Counted from the stretch's first letter, positions 17,051-26,780 are shown. The stretch is DNA of 64,000 bases from Arcicella sp040387735 (GCA_040387735.1 JAZKDE010000019.1:1-64000); one strand, 5' to 3'. The notes: generated by a model not told the origin, from the sequence alone. Program-made: numbers and translations.

Positions 17051-18763
17051 TTATTCTCCAAAAACCTCTTTGGATAATCTATCATCTAAATTATATAAAT
17101 CGTTCCGGAAATTCAATTGTCCCGTATTGTCAACCCATGCCGTAAAATAAGCAATGTAAACGGAAACCGTTGGACGAACTCGAATACCAACTTCTTGGTC
17201 AGTAGTCAGAATTTTATCCACTTTTGCTTCATTCCAGTCTTTTTCGTTTCTTAACAAGTAGAGAACTAATTTTTTAGGGTTTTCCACCCGAATACAACCA
17301 TGACTAAAAGCACGATTCGCTTCTTTGAAAAGACTTTTTGAAGGAGTATCGTGCAAATAAATATGGTAATTATTCGGAAATAAAAACTTCATTTTACCGA
17401 GAGCATTATTTTTCCCTGGTTTTTGTCGGAATGTATAAGGCAGACTCGTCTTGTACTTACTCCAATTTATCCCGTTAGGATTCACTACTTTTTCTCCCGA
17501 TAAAACTTCAATATTATTCCTTTCTAAATAATTAGGATTGCGTTTGATATGCGGCAAAATTTCATTTTTCCCGATACTCATTGGTACGCCCCAATAAGGA
17601 TTTAGGATTATTTGCGACAAATTTCCTTTAAAAATACTGGTTTGTCGAGCCGTTTGTCCCACCACCACGTTAGTTTTCCAAACTTGCTTTCCACTCTCAA
17701 AAACGTGCAACCTATATTCTGGAATATTAATTAATAGGTAATTATCTTCCATTTCAACGGGAATCCAACGCAAACGTTCGAGATTTACCATGATTTGTTG
17801 AATTCTAAAATCAATCGGTTTATTCAATTCGGCAATGGTTTTTTTATTGATTTTTCCGTTTTCTACCAAACCCATTCTTCCTTGAAATACTTTCACTGCT
17901 TGTAATAAAGTATCATTAAAAACAGTGGATTTATCGTTGATTTTCAAGTCGCCCGCCAACCATAAATATTGCTTCACTTTTATTAAGCACGAATCACTAT
18001 CGCCCATTGATAACTCTTTTTTTTCGGTAATAATCGTTGGGAAGCCACCGTTTTTCTGAATGATACGATACTGACTCAGCTTTTCCTTTAGGTGAATATA
18101 ATATTGATTTACTGGCTCTGGCACTTTTTCACAAACAGCGGATGAAACCAATGAATCGAGCAGAATTTGGTAATTTTTCTTTTTCCGAGGAATGAACCAC
18201 TCAAGATCAAATGATTTTTTTGTGGTGCCTCCGTAAACTTTTTGAGCGTATTTAAAGAAAGTAGTCGTCAGCAATAATTCTAATTGCACTATCCTTTTTT
18301 TTTCTTTAAGGAAATTCTTTTCATCCGCATTGACTTTCGCCACCAAAGAATCTAACTGAACATTATCAAGGCTGTTATCATCAAAATCGAGCCGATAATT
18401 TTGTAGTCGGGTATAAAATGTAGGCATTGCACAAGTCAAACCGTTTTGGTTAAACCAAGCAAATTGAGAATTTCGTCGAGCGTAAAACTGATTTACTTCG
18501 TTTTTTAATGAATCTGAAATGGAAGATTTCTTTAGAAAGGTCGAAATATCGGTACTATCTAAAACCAAACTTGAGTAGTTCGTTACCGTATAAAGCGTCG
18601 AATCTGGCACAATTGACTGAGCTTTACTTTGCTTTTTTTTACATTCTGAAAAAAGGAAAATCGACATAAAAATGCCTAAAAACAGTAATTTAGGCATTTT
18701 TATGTCGATTTTAAACCGCTTCAAATATTTGACCAAAGAGCGGGTCTTAAATAAATCAATCAT
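17051..18763 (-). CDS. YcbB-type L,D-transpeptidase, probable lipoprotein
   Basis: 570 residues from the ATG at 18763, two bases after the previous stop codon. The N-terminus has a hydrophobic segment ending in LFSEC, a lipobox-like signal. A scaffold domain (about 120-270) and a peptidoglycan-binding-like stretch (about 270-330) precede the YkuD catalytic domain. The active-site motif is SHGCIRV with C490, preceded by YHIYLHDTPS. Such enzymes make 3-3 peptidoglycan cross-links. An alternative start at 18697 (MPKLLFLGIF) would give a cleaner lipoprotein signal but lies inside a perfect 24-bp hairpin. Confidence 0.9.
   Translation of the reverse strand: MIDLFKTRSLVKYLKRFKIDIKMPKLLFLGIFMSIFLFSECKKKQSKAQSIVPDSTLYTVTNYSSLVLDSTDISTFLKKSSISDSLKNEVNQFYARRNSQFAWFNQNGLTCAMPTFYTRLQNYRLDFDDNSLDNVQLDSLVAKVNADEKNFLKEKKRIVQLELLLTTTFFKYAQKVYGGTTKKSFDLEWFIPRKKKNYQILLDSLVSSAVCEKVPEPVNQYYIHLKEKLSQYRIIQKNGGFPTIITEKKELSMGDSDSCLIKVKQYLWLAGDLKINDKSTVFNDTLLQAVKVFQGRMGLVENGKINKKTIAELNKPIDFRIQQIMVNLERLRWIPVEMEDNYLLINIPEYRLHVFESGKQVWKTNVVVGQTARQTSIFKGNLSQIILNPYWGVPMSIGKNEILPHIKRNPNYLERNNIEVLSGEKVVNPNGINWSKYKTSLPYTFRQKPGKNNALGKMKFLFPNNYHIYLHDTPSKSLFKEANRAFSHGCIRVENPKKLVLYLLRNEKDWNEAKVDKILTTDQEVGIRVRPTVSVYIAYFTAWVDNTGQLNFRNDLYNLDDRLSKEVFGE
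18657..18712 (-). promoter_or_regulatory. Perfect 24-bp inverted repeat inside the transpeptidase gene
   Basis: Bases 18657-18680 and 18689-18712 are perfect reverse complements (24 bp) around the 8-nt loop AACAGTAA. On the coding strand a CC-TTTTTT tract follows, giving the look of an intrinsic terminator. It lies about 50 nt after the upstream L,D-transpeptidase stop and within the first 40 codons of the next gene, covering the signal-peptide core. Confidence 0.8.
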
Positions 18764-18764
18764 T

Positions 18765-19391
18765 TTAACTATGGATATAAAGTAAACTGCCATTGGCAAG
18801 TACAGGAACAACCTGCGGAATTAGTGCTTGAGGTAAAGCTGGACAACCGAAGCTGCGACCAAGCCGACCGAATTGTTTTATGAATGTTGAACTTACGTAA
18901 TTGGCTCCGTGAATAATTATTTCTCGTCGGCGTGCATTATCATTAATGCCTTTTTGCAAGCCAAACAATAACAAAGCTAAACCGTGTTTGGGGCTTTGAA
19001 TTGGATTTCCTACCATATAAAAACCGAGACTACTTTGATGAGACTCCATTTTATTGGAAAAGGAACGAGCCAAATTATCTCCAGATTTTTTACCGTGAGC
19101 AACTAAAGATGAAAATAATAATTTTTTCTTAGCAATATCAATCACAAAGAATCTTTCGGAACACGAAGGCAAAGCAAAATCAACAATGGTAATAATTGGC
19201 TTGGCGGGGTGAAACTCTTGGTAACCCATTACTGACTGTTTAAAGGCATCATAATTAACAATTCCTTTGAGTTGGCAATCAGAATATAAAGTTTCAATTT
19301 CGTCAACGGGTTTGACAACTTTCGCTACTGGTGGGGCTTTTACAAAACTAAGATTAATGAATAAAGTCAGTACATGAAGGATATTCAGCAT
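18765..19391 (-). CDS. Murein L,D-transpeptidase catalytic-domain protein
   Basis: 208 residues with a hydrophobic N-terminus (about 1-18, a signal peptide). The catalytic-domain family with the SFGCPAL motif (C183) and the conserved HGKKSGDNLARSFSN and IIIHGANYV segments. It resembles the short periplasmic family of PF13645 type rather than classical YkuD. First gene of the operon with the YcbB-like enzyme and nnrD; the stop codon is one base from the next start. Confidence 0.88.
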   Translation of the reverse strand: MLNILHVLTLFINLSFVKAPPVAKVVKPVDEIETLYSDCQLKGIVNYDAFKQSVMGYQEFHPAKPIITIVDFALPSCSERFFVIDIAKKKLLFSSLVAHGKKSGDNLARSFSNKMESHQSSLGFYMVGNPIQSPKHGLALLLFGLQKGINDNARRREIIIHGANYVSSTFIKQFGRLGRSFGCPALPQALIPQVVPVLANGSLLYIHS

Positions 19392-19502
19392 ATTTTCGAT
19401 GTTTTTGATTAGACTGTTTTAATAGAACAGTATTAAGACTGTAATCATTGCATCTAATATAAAAAATCTTTAGAAATGTTTCACCTTTAGGAGCAAAAAA
19501 AA

Positions 19503-20060
19503 TCAATCTTTTCGTTGATCAGCTTTGATACACCACAGCAATTCTTTGATAAAAATTTGGGCAAATTTATCGGTTACCTCTTTGTCTTTGGGAACACCCA
19601 ATTCTGAATATGTTTCGTGTACTTTTGGTACCGAAAACAAGGCTGGAATTGTCCAAGCCATCATTTTCCAGAGTGTAAACTGCAGAGAAGTAATTACCTG
19701 AGAACCACCAAATGGACTCGCCGAAACAGTAGCAATTGCAATGGGTTTGTGTCGCCATTCTTCATACAAAAGGTCAATCACGTTTTTTAAACTGGCAGGA
19801 TAACCACCGTTATATTCAGGTGTAACAATAATAATTCCATCCGAAGATTTAATCTTTTCCGCAAATTCAAGCACTTGCTCAGTTGGTTCTTCTTGGTTTT
19901 TCAATCGTTCCGTAAAAATCGGAAAATTATAAGCCTTCAAATCCAGGATTTCAGTCGTTGCTAAATTATGTTCGGCTAAGTAATTTTCAAAATACAAAGC
20001 AACTCGATGGCTATTTCGCCCTGTTCTTACACTTGATGATATAATTGCGATATGAGGCAT
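19503..20060 (-). CDS. NADPH-dependent FMN reductase family protein
   Basis: 185 residues with a flavodoxin-like fold. The phosphate-binding segment is SSSVRTGRNSHRVA at residues 7-20, and the family signature IIVTPEYNGGYPASLKNVID sits near 77-96. The middle part has TVSASPFGGSQV. Members reduce FMN, quinones or azo compounds with NADPH in the cytosol. It is a single gene with its own upstream region of 220 bp; other stress genes flank it. Confidence 0.9.
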   Translation of the reverse strand: MPHIAIISSSVRTGRNSHRVALYFENYLAEHNLATTEILDLKAYNFPIFTERLKNQEEPTEQVLEFAEKIKSSDGIIIVTPEYNGGYPASLKNVIDLLYEEWRHKPIAIATVSASPFGGSQVITSLQFTLWKMMAWTIPALFSVPKVHETYSELGVPKDKEVTDKFAQIFIKELLWCIKADQRKD

Positions 20061-20280
20061 ATTAATCGTTTTTTGGGTCGTTGAATATTAAGCTAATTTT
20101 TCCTGATGTTAACCATAAAATTATTTAAACTAATTCTCAAAAATCATCAGAGCGTTCGAATAATATTATCAAAAAATTGTACCAGCCAAATCCAGAAAGG
20201 TTAATTCAGCGGATTCTTTTATTTTAATTTTAGGAGACAAAAACTTTATAATTTTGCTATGTCAATAAACCTTGTTGATA

Positions 20281-20790
20281 TTAAAGATTTACTTTCCCTT
20301 CATTTCCATCCAAATAATTAACTCCTGTGACAGCAGAGGCAACTAATTTAAAAAATCCGACCATTCTATTATCGTCAGAATCCCAAAAATGAGCTTCTTT
20401 CGTATGCACTTTTATTAAGGAAATATTGGGGTCATCTTTTCCTTCGTGAAACCAAACTTTAACCAATGGAGACCACAATTCCTCTACTTTACTACGACTA
20501 ACAATAATTTCAGCATCGCCATTGACAACGATATAACTTCCTATCCCAGGATGCGAAAAAAACAATTGAACATTTTTTTCTTGCTTTATTTCGAGATTAA
20601 TATCACTATCAAGCCCACTAAAAAACCAAATACACCCTTCATTATCAACCTGTTGTGATGTCATTGGAGTACAGAATAAACCGTCATCAATCATCAAATT
20701 GGTACGAAAAAGGCACACTTTTATTTCGTTAACTAAGTGTTGTAACTTTTCGATTCCTTTCTCTCCACTTAAATTCTTTTCGTCTTTCAT
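20281..20790 (-). CDS. Pyridoxamine 5'-phosphate oxidase-fold general stress protein
   Basis: 169 residues with the split-barrel FMN-binding fold of the general-stress-protein-26 group: GLFCTPMTSQQV and CIWFFSGLDSDINLEIKQEKNVQLFF, then GSYIVVNGDAEIIVSRSKVEELW, and a C-terminal KVHTKEAHFWDS. It is not a PdxH; the PLP-binding signature is absent. Cofactor may be FMN, F420 or haem. It sits among other stress genes on the minus strand. Confidence 0.88.
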   Translation of the reverse strand: MKDEKNLSGEKGIEKLQHLVNEIKVCLFRTNLMIDDGLFCTPMTSQQVDNEGCIWFFSGLDSDINLEIKQEKNVQLFFSHPGIGSYIVVNGDAEIIVSRSKVEELWSPLVKVWFHEGKDDPNISLIKVHTKEAHFWDSDDNRMVGFFKLVASAVTGVNYLDGNEGKVNL

Positions 20791-20878
20791 GGCAAATATT
20801 TTAGATTTTATATCGGTTTACTTTAGAAATTTAATTTTGCTACAAAAGCTATTTAACTGTGTTGAAAATACTTTAAAG

Positions 20879-21361
20879 CTAATCCTTATCAATCAAATCC
20901 GCATTATTAGGACTCAACTCTGCAGGATTGAGTTCCGTATGTCTGATTTGTCCACCCAAGTAACCCGTTCTGGCAATCAAACCAAAACTTACTAAAGACA
21001 TCAGAATGATGACAGCCGCCACCGTTTGAGAAAGAGGTGTATTTTTAACCGAAACCAATAAACCAATAAGCGAGGCCACTCCCAAAATAATCAATGAAAC
21101 CAAAGCAACTAAGGCAAAACTTTCGTGTTCGTGAATTCTACTTTCCAAAACACCTTGGATATTTTCGACCGACTTTTCCGCTCCTTCGCCCGTTAAGTAA
21201 GCAACGATAGCCCCGAAAGTAGAAATTATTAACACAAAATAAGCAGCCATTTTGGTTTGTTCATTTTGCGTCCAAAGTCCATGAGCCAAGACTAATCCTC
21301 CTAATATTGAACCGATAATAGGTAAGTGAGTTATCATTAAATGTAAATGTGTCTGATTCAT
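20879..21361 (-). CDS. DUF2231-like small membrane protein
   Basis: 160 residues, four membrane helices at about 8-28, 38-57, 84-107 and 112-132. The N-terminal NQTHLHLMITHLPIIGSI with its conserved His residues is typical of DUF2231-type proteins, and the stretch STFGAIVAYLTGEGAEKSVE also fits. Function unknown; the His residues could bind metal or haem. The gene has a composite TGTGTGAA promoter with a predicted leader of about 15 nt. Confidence 0.82.
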   Translation of the reverse strand: MNQTHLHLMITHLPIIGSILGGLVLAHGLWTQNEQTKMAAYFVLIISTFGAIVAYLTGEGAEKSVENIQGVLESRIHEHESFALVALVSLIILGVASLIGLLVSVKNTPLSQTVAAVIILMSLVSFGLIARTGYLGGQIRHTELNPAELSPNNADLIDKD

Positions 21362-21382
21362 AATATTGTTGTTTTAACATTA

Positions 21383-21449
21383 CAAAGGTGGCCAACTGTC
21401 CCGTAATTTGTGTTACAGAATTGTGGCAAAGAGTTATATCATTCACACA
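21383..21449 (-). promoter_or_regulatory. Composite stress promoter, copy 2
   Basis: On the minus strand TGTGTGAAT starts at 21449, with ATATAAC and CTGTAAC 21 bp apart, and ACCTTTG at 21389-21383. Box spacing is the same as in the other six copies. It precedes the DUF2231-like gene. Confidence 0.78.
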
Positions 21450-21470
21450 TTAAAGTTTTCAAAAAACCTA

Positions 21471-22697
21471 TTATTCGTAGCGTAAAGCATCAATTGGGTT
21501 AAGGGCAGAGGCTTTTCGGGCAGGATACCAACCGAAGAAAAGTCCAACCGCTGAGGAAAAAAGGAAAGATAAAAGTACTGAAGAAACCGTAATAACGACT
21601 GGCCAACCACCAAAAGTTGCCACTAATTCAGCGGCAATGATTCCCAAAGCAATCCCAATAAGTCCACCCATAAAGCTAATAACAATTGACTCAATCATAA
21701 ACTGCGTTAAAATATCTTTTCCTTTTGCTCCAATGGCCATTCTAATACCAATTTCTCGGGTTCGTTCGGTTACGGAAACCAACATAATATTCATGATACC
21801 AATGCCACCAACCAAAAGCGAAATACTGGCGATACTTGCCAAAAGAATGGTCATTACTTTGGAAATTGTGCCAAAAATATTACTAATTTCCGACTGTGTA
21901 CGAACGGTAAAATCATTATCGTCGGACGGAGCAATTTTGTGTTTATCCCTTAGCAAATTAGTAATTTCATCCACCGCATCAACAACCTGTCCCTCCGATT
22001 TGCCCGATGCCAAAATACTATTTACGTACATAGAAGACGACATCATCCTTTTTTGAACGGTAGAAAATGGAGCAATAATAATATCGTCCTGGTCTTGTCC
22101 AAAGGTATTTTGCCCCATTTTCGACAAAACCCCGATGATTTTTACAGGAATACTATTGATACGAATAATTTCACCGATGGGGTTAAAATTCTCATCGCCA
22201 AATAAATTCAAAACTACCGTCATACCCACCAAACACACTTTAGCTGCCGCACGGTCGTCGGCAGTCGTGAAGGTATTTCCTTGGGAAATCGTGAGGGAAC
22301 GAATGGCGAGATAGTCATTGGTAACGCCCAGAATAGAGGTATTCCAATTTTGAGAACCATAAATTACTTGAGCTCTTTTTTGGTCAACAGGGGATACAAA
22401 ATTCACCAAATCACAATTGGCTTTTATCGCAGCAACATCTTCAATTCGGATGGTTTTATTGGAAGCTGCCCCTTGACTTACTCCTCCCATCGCATTATTG
22501 CCAGGATAAACCATGATGGAATTAGTACCAAGACTGGCAACGGATGCTTTGATATTTTGGTTTGAGCCTTCACCAATTGCCAACATTGCAATCACCGAGG
22601 CTACACCAATAATAATACCCAACATCGTCAAAAAGCTACGAAGTTTATTTCTCAATAAAGAACGAAAAGCTACTTTAAATAAATTTAAAATTCTCAT
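21471..22697 (-). CDS. MacB-type ABC transporter permease
   Basis: 408 residues: an N-terminal membrane helix (about 20-45, LLRNKLRSFLTMLGIIIGVA), a large MacB-like periplasmic domain (about 50-275) and three C-terminal helices with the FtsX-like SVTERTREIGIRMAIGAKG segment. It is the permease half of a split MacAB-like system; the ATPase gene overlaps it by 4 bp. Likely powers efflux of a peptide, macrolide-like or lipid substrate with the adaptor and TolC protein upstream. Confidence 0.93.
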   Translation of the reverse strand: MRILNLFKVAFRSLLRNKLRSFLTMLGIIIGVASVIAMLAIGEGSNQNIKASVASLGTNSIMVYPGNNAMGGVSQGAASNKTIRIEDVAAIKANCDLVNFVSPVDQKRAQVIYGSQNWNTSILGVTNDYLAIRSLTISQGNTFTTADDRAAAKVCLVGMTVVLNLFGDENFNPIGEIIRINSIPVKIIGVLSKMGQNTFGQDQDDIIIAPFSTVQKRMMSSSMYVNSILASGKSEGQVVDAVDEITNLLRDKHKIAPSDDNDFTVRTQSEISNIFGTISKVMTILLASIASISLLVGGIGIMNIMLVSVTERTREIGIRMAIGAKGKDILTQFMIESIVISFMGGLIGIALGIIAAELVATFGGWPVVITVSSVLLSFLFSSAVGLFFGWYPARKASALNPIDALRYE

Positions 22698-23458
22698 GTT
22701 GTTGATTTTTCATCGGTGAGTAAGGCTATCTTTTTCAACTCTTCGGTGGCAATTTTTCTATCTTTTACCAATTCATTCGCAATGATTTTACCGTCTTTAA
22801 AAACAATATTAGTCTTGGCAAATTGAGCAATATCAGGTTCATGCGTAACCATCACGACGGTAATACCTTCATCATTCAATTTTTGAAAAATCTGCATAAT
22901 TTCGTAACTGGTGCGTGAATCAAGGTTTCCGGTGGGTTCATCCGCCATAATTACGATGGGGTCATTTACCAACGAACGGGCAATGGCAACTCGCTGTTGT
23001 TGCCCGCCCGAAAGTTCATTAGGCATGGCGTTAACACGGTCACCAAGTCCAACAGATTTAAGGGCATTCAAAGCTCTATCTCCATAATCTTTAGAGGCAA
23101 TTTTGTTATTATACAACAGCGGTAATTCCACATTTTCCAAGGCGGAAGTTCTCGGTAAAATATTAAATGATTGAAAAACAAAGCCTAATTTTTGATTCCT
23201 TAATTCGGCTAACTCATCTCTATTCCGGCCCAACACATCAACTCCTTCCATTAAATACGTTCCGCTGGTGGGATTATCCAAACAACCGAGAATATTCATA
23301 AACGTCGATTTCCCCGAACCACTCGCTCCCATAATTGCCAAAAATTCGCCTTTGTCAATCGTCAGCGAGACATCACTCAGAGCGTGAACTTCAGTGCTAC
23401 CTGTGAGGTATGTTTTTACCAAGTTTTTTACCGTAATTAAGTTTTCAGATTTTTCCAT
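22694..23458 (-). CDS. MacB/LolD-type ABC transporter ATPase
   Basis: 254 residues. The Walker A is GASGSGKST, the Q-loop is QSFNILP, the signature is LSGGQQQRVAIARSL, and the Walker B is VIMADEPTGNLDS, the form seen in MacB, LolD and FtsE ATPases. It overlaps the permease gene by 4 bp and begins one base after the adaptor gene's stop, so all are translated from one message. Confidence 0.95.
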   Translation of the reverse strand: MEKSENLITVKNLVKTYLTGSTEVHALSDVSLTIDKGEFLAIMGASGSGKSTFMNILGCLDNPTSGTYLMEGVDVLGRNRDELAELRNQKLGFVFQSFNILPRTSALENVELPLLYNNKIASKDYGDRALNALKSVGLGDRVNAMPNELSGGQQQRVAIARSLVNDPIVIMADEPTGNLDSRTSYEIMQIFQKLNDEGITVVMVTHEPDIAQFAKTNIVFKDGKIIANELVKDRKIATEELKKIALLTDEKSTT

Positions 23459-23459
23459 T

Positions 23460-24692
23460 TTATCTTTTTCTACTTGGCATTTTTGGCATGAAGGGACTCG
23501 AAGATTTGCTATCCGTTGGGGCAGATTGATTTAAACCCGTTGCTACCAAATCTCCTACTTGAATATTTCCTATTATTTCTGTGAATGAGCCGTCGTTTAG
23601 TCCTTTGGTCACCTGCACGGGCATAACATCTTTGTCTTTAATCACCCACAAATAACCTGCTGTTCCCGTAGTTTCCACAATTTGTTGTTTTTTCAACTCG
23701 CTATTTTCAAGTAATTTTTGTAGCCAAATTTTCTTAGTATCTTCCGACAGTAGGGTTGAATTTTGAATATATTCAGCTGATGGTGTAAACGTAAAAGCAC
23801 TCGTAGCCACTTTGAGAACATTTTTTCGTTCTTGAATTGAAATATTAGCATTGACAGTGAGTCCAGGAATTAATTTCAAATCAGGATTTGGCACTTCAAT
23901 AATTACCACATAATTAACAACACTTGAAACCACCACTGGCGAGTGACGGATTTGGGTAACTTCTCCTAAAAAAACATCATTCGGGTAGGCATCAACAGTG
24001 AATTTTGCTTGTTGCCCGACTTTCAATTGCCCAATATCTGCTTCATCTACATTGGCTTGCACCTGCATTTTTTTGAGATTGTTAGCAATCGTAAAAAGTA
24101 CAGGACTGGTAAAACTGGCAATTACCATGTTACCAATTTGTACATTTCGGGCGATTATCAAACCACTTATTGGGGCTTTTATGGTGCAATACCGTAAATT
24201 AATAGCAGCTTTATTCAGCATAGATTTAGCCGAAACCACATTACTTTTGGCAGTTTGGTAAGTAGTTAATGACAAATCATAATCTGCTTGAGCCGCAACT
24301 TGATTATTAAATAAATTTCGGGTTCGGTCAAACTCCCTCTTGGCCTGTTGTGCCGCTACTTGAGTTCTTTGCAATGCAGCAACAGCATCCAATTTTGTGG
24401 CGTAATAAAGTGTAGTATCCAACACTGCCAAGACTTGTCCTTTATTGACGACCGTATTAAAATCAGCTTTTATTTTGGCAATTGTTCCCGAAACCTGTAC
24501 CCCAACATCCACCGAAGTATCAGCAGCCATCGTTCCAGTGGCGGTTACCAACACATTTACATCACCTTTTTCGATGCTCACACTTCGCCAATAATACACT
24601 TTAGCTTTATTTTGGAATTGGTAATAGTAAATTCCAACGGCGGAAAGTAACACCGCAACCACCGCAATAATTATAATCGTTTTCTTTTGCAT
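23460..24692 (-). CDS. MacA-like efflux adaptor (membrane-fusion protein)
   Basis: 410 residues from the ATG at 24692 (MQKKTIIIIAVVAVL); an in-frame ATG at 24713 would add seven residues. An N-terminal membrane anchor is followed by a lipoyl-like barrel, a helical hairpin (about 100-165, the TolC-docking part) and a beta-barrel domain (about 210-300). ATGTMAADTSVDVGVQVSGT and APISGLIIARNVQIG are typical. It joins the TolC-like protein to the split MacB transporter in the periplasm. Confidence 0.93.
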   Translation of the reverse strand: MQKKTIIIIAVVAVLLSAVGIYYYQFQNKAKVYYWRSVSIEKGDVNVLVTATGTMAADTSVDVGVQVSGTIAKIKADFNTVVNKGQVLAVLDTTLYYATKLDAVAALQRTQVAAQQAKREFDRTRNLFNNQVAAQADYDLSLTTYQTAKSNVVSAKSMLNKAAINLRYCTIKAPISGLIIARNVQIGNMVIASFTSPVLFTIANNLKKMQVQANVDEADIGQLKVGQQAKFTVDAYPNDVFLGEVTQIRHSPVVVSSVVNYVVIIEVPNPDLKLIPGLTVNANISIQERKNVLKVATSAFTFTPSAEYIQNSTLLSEDTKKIWLQKLLENSELKKQQIVETTGTAGYLWVIKDKDVMPVQVTKGLNDGSFTEIIGNIQVGDLVATGLNQSAPTDSKSSSPFMPKMPSRKR

Positions 24693-24796
24693 AAGTACCC
24701 AGTTGAAATTCATTTATCTAATCAATAATACCCACATAAACATCTCATAATCAATGACATTTCAGAAACTATCAGTCCAAACCTAAATACTACTTC

Positions 24797-26116
24797 CTAA
24801 TCAAGATTTAGCGGTTTCCCCAAATAGAAATCAACCATTTTTGTTCTGAGTACATAATCATATTTGGCTTGAATCAAGGACATTGAAACTCGATTATAAT
24901 TATTTTTTTCAATCACAAAATCCGTTGCACTCAATACGCCAACACTATATTTTTTTTCCATATCGGTATAGGTTCGTCTTTCTAACTCCATTTGTTCGCT
25001 GATGGCAACTAACTTTCTTCCCGACGAAACTTGGTTGGTATAAACTGTTTCGATATTTTTTCGTAAATCATTTTTAGTTTGTAATTCATCTAATGAAGCC
25101 TTCAAAACATTGACTCTTGCAATGGCAACACCACTTTTTGAAAGCAGATTATTGAAAATGGGAACAGCCAAAGTAAAACTTATTCCCTGACTAAAATTAT
25201 TTTTCAGTTGGTTCGATAAGACATCGCTTCTGACACTGGAATAACCCGTTTTAAGCACACCACCCATCGTCAATTTGGGTAATCCAACACTTTGAGCCAT
25301 TTTTACCCCTGCCTGAGCCGCACTTGTTTTTAAAGAGGCACTTTTTATTTGCGGTAAAAAACTCAACGAAACATCATTGATTGCCTCCGTTGACATCGGA
25401 ATTTGGGGAAAAAGTTCTTTCAGTTCCATTTGTTCAATCTCAAAATCAACACGTACGGGTGTTTCCATTAATTGCAATAAAGTCAGTTTGTCCAACTGCA
25501 ATTGATTATCGGCATTAATTTTAGCGAGTTTATCAGTTGCCAATTGAGATTCAATTTGGAAAAGATTCAATTGAACCAATTTTCCAAATTGTACAAATTT
25601 TTTGGTTTGCTCCACCTGCACGTTACTCGCATCTATCTGAGCCTGAGCCACTTTAACAGCCTCATAATCCATCAAAACCTGCATATATCCAGCCAACACG
25701 TACAACATAATATCATTTTTCACTTTGTCGATGTCCAACATTCCTGCTTCGTAAAGAAGTTTATTTTGTTTGACAGTATAAAGTAAAACGTGTCCGTTAA
25801 AAAGCGTTACCGAACTATTTAAGGAAAGATTATTGATAGAAATTTTTTGATTAGTATATTGATAGGTGTAGGGGTCTAAAGAATAACCTGCATTGAGACT
25901 TTGAGAATCGTTCAAATTGAGCGTTGGCAATACGCTAACCCTCGATTGTAGTAGATTTATTCCGTTTATTCGACTATTTAATTGCCCTTGATTAATGGAA
26001 ATATTCTTCTTAAATGCCGTATCAATACACATTTTCAACGTCCAAGTTTGTTGAGACTTGACCGAAAAATGACATAAAAAGATAAAGAATATGCTTAGTT
26101 GTACGAGATATTTCAT
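24797..26116 (-). CDS. TolC-family outer-membrane efflux protein
   Basis: 439 residues from the ATG at 26116 (MKYLVQLSIFF), with a signal peptide ending near KSQQ. An upstream in-frame ATG at 26152 falls in a terminator hairpin of the previous gene and is less likely. Two internally similar halves with long helices match OEP repeats. First gene of the efflux operon (TolC, MacA, ATPase, permease), 104 bp before the adaptor. Confidence 0.92.
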   Translation of the reverse strand: MKYLVQLSIFFIFLCHFSVKSQQTWTLKMCIDTAFKKNISINQGQLNSRINGINLLQSRVSVLPTLNLNDSQSLNAGYSLDPYTYQYTNQKISINNLSLNSSVTLFNGHVLLYTVKQNKLLYEAGMLDIDKVKNDIMLYVLAGYMQVLMDYEAVKVAQAQIDASNVQVEQTKKFVQFGKLVQLNLFQIESQLATDKLAKINADNQLQLDKLTLLQLMETPVRVDFEIEQMELKELFPQIPMSTEAINDVSLSFLPQIKSASLKTSAAQAGVKMAQSVGLPKLTMGGVLKTGYSSVRSDVLSNQLKNNFSQGISFTLAVPIFNNLLSKSGVAIARVNVLKASLDELQTKNDLRKNIETVYTNQVSSGRKLVAISEQMELERRTYTDMEKKYSVGVLSATDFVIEKNNYNRVSMSLIQAKYDYVLRTKMVDFYLGKPLNLD

Positions 26117-26141
26117 GGTCAAAATGCTAAAATGAATAGAA

Positions 26142-26173
26142 AAATCTCTCAATGTTAATTCACTGAGAGATTT
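26142..26173 (-). terminator. Terminator after the PepSY-like gene
   Basis: AAATCTCTCA at 26142-26151 pairs perfectly with 26164-26173 (10 bp, 12-nt loop). On the minus strand TTTTTC follows. It separates the upstream promoter-C-type gene from the efflux operon. Confidence 0.65.
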
Positions 26174-26195
26174 ACAAAATATAGTTTGTCAACAA

Positions 26196-26780
26196 CTATC
26201 GCAATCTGGTAAAATATGAAACATCGCCTTGCTTATTGACCATCAATACTATTTTTTTATTGTCTTTTTTGAGTTCAACAAAATAGTTGTCGGCATCTTT
26301 AAAGGATTGGTTGAAAAATACCATATCGGTCTGGTTCGGCTCATTATCATCAAATTCCAAAATATCTTCTATCACGTAACTTTTATAATTTTCGTTGATG
26401 TATAATTGGGCATTTGCGGGCAATTCTGGGAAATTTTTATGACAGGTTGTCCCAACTAATGTTGAATTAGCGTCGTAAAAAGCGGTCATTACTTTTCCAT
26501 CTTTCATAAATGTTGCTTCGTCAAAACGGTCAGTTCTCTCCCACTGACTTTCATTAATTGGCGTAAAATCCATCTTAAATTGTTCACGAGTTCGCTCACT
26601 TACCTCCTTTCCAATCAGTCTTTGCAGTTCTTTTTTATCTTCCTGCTTTTCTTTTTTGAGCATCGCTTCCTTTTTTTCGATTCTGGCAATGTCTTTTTTT
26701 AGATGAGCTTTTTGAGTTTGGGCGTTCATTGTTGTTCCTAAAAGGAAAGTAATCGCCGCTAAAAATAGTATCTTTTTCAT
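26196..26780 (-). CDS. Exported PepSY-like protein of unknown function
   Basis: 194 residues from the ATG at 26780 (MKKILFLAAITFLLGTTMNA). An in-frame ATG at 26810 lies within the -7 box of the composite promoter and so upstream of the transcript, which rules it out. After the signal peptide comes a highly charged coiled coil (about 25-55), then two beta-alpha repeats reminiscent of PepSY/BLIP-like folds (AFYDANSTLVGTTCHKNF; VELKKDNKKIVLMVNKQGDV). Periplasmic. One of the genes behind the shared stress promoter. Confidence 0.82.
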   Translation of the reverse strand: MKKILFLAAITFLLGTTMNAQTQKAHLKKDIARIEKKEAMLKKEKQEDKKELQRLIGKEVSERTREQFKMDFTPINESQWERTDRFDEATFMKDGKVMTAFYDANSTLVGTTCHKNFPELPANAQLYINENYKSYVIEDILEFDDNEPNQTDMVFFNQSFKDADNYFVELKKDNKKIVLMVNKQGDVSYFTRLR

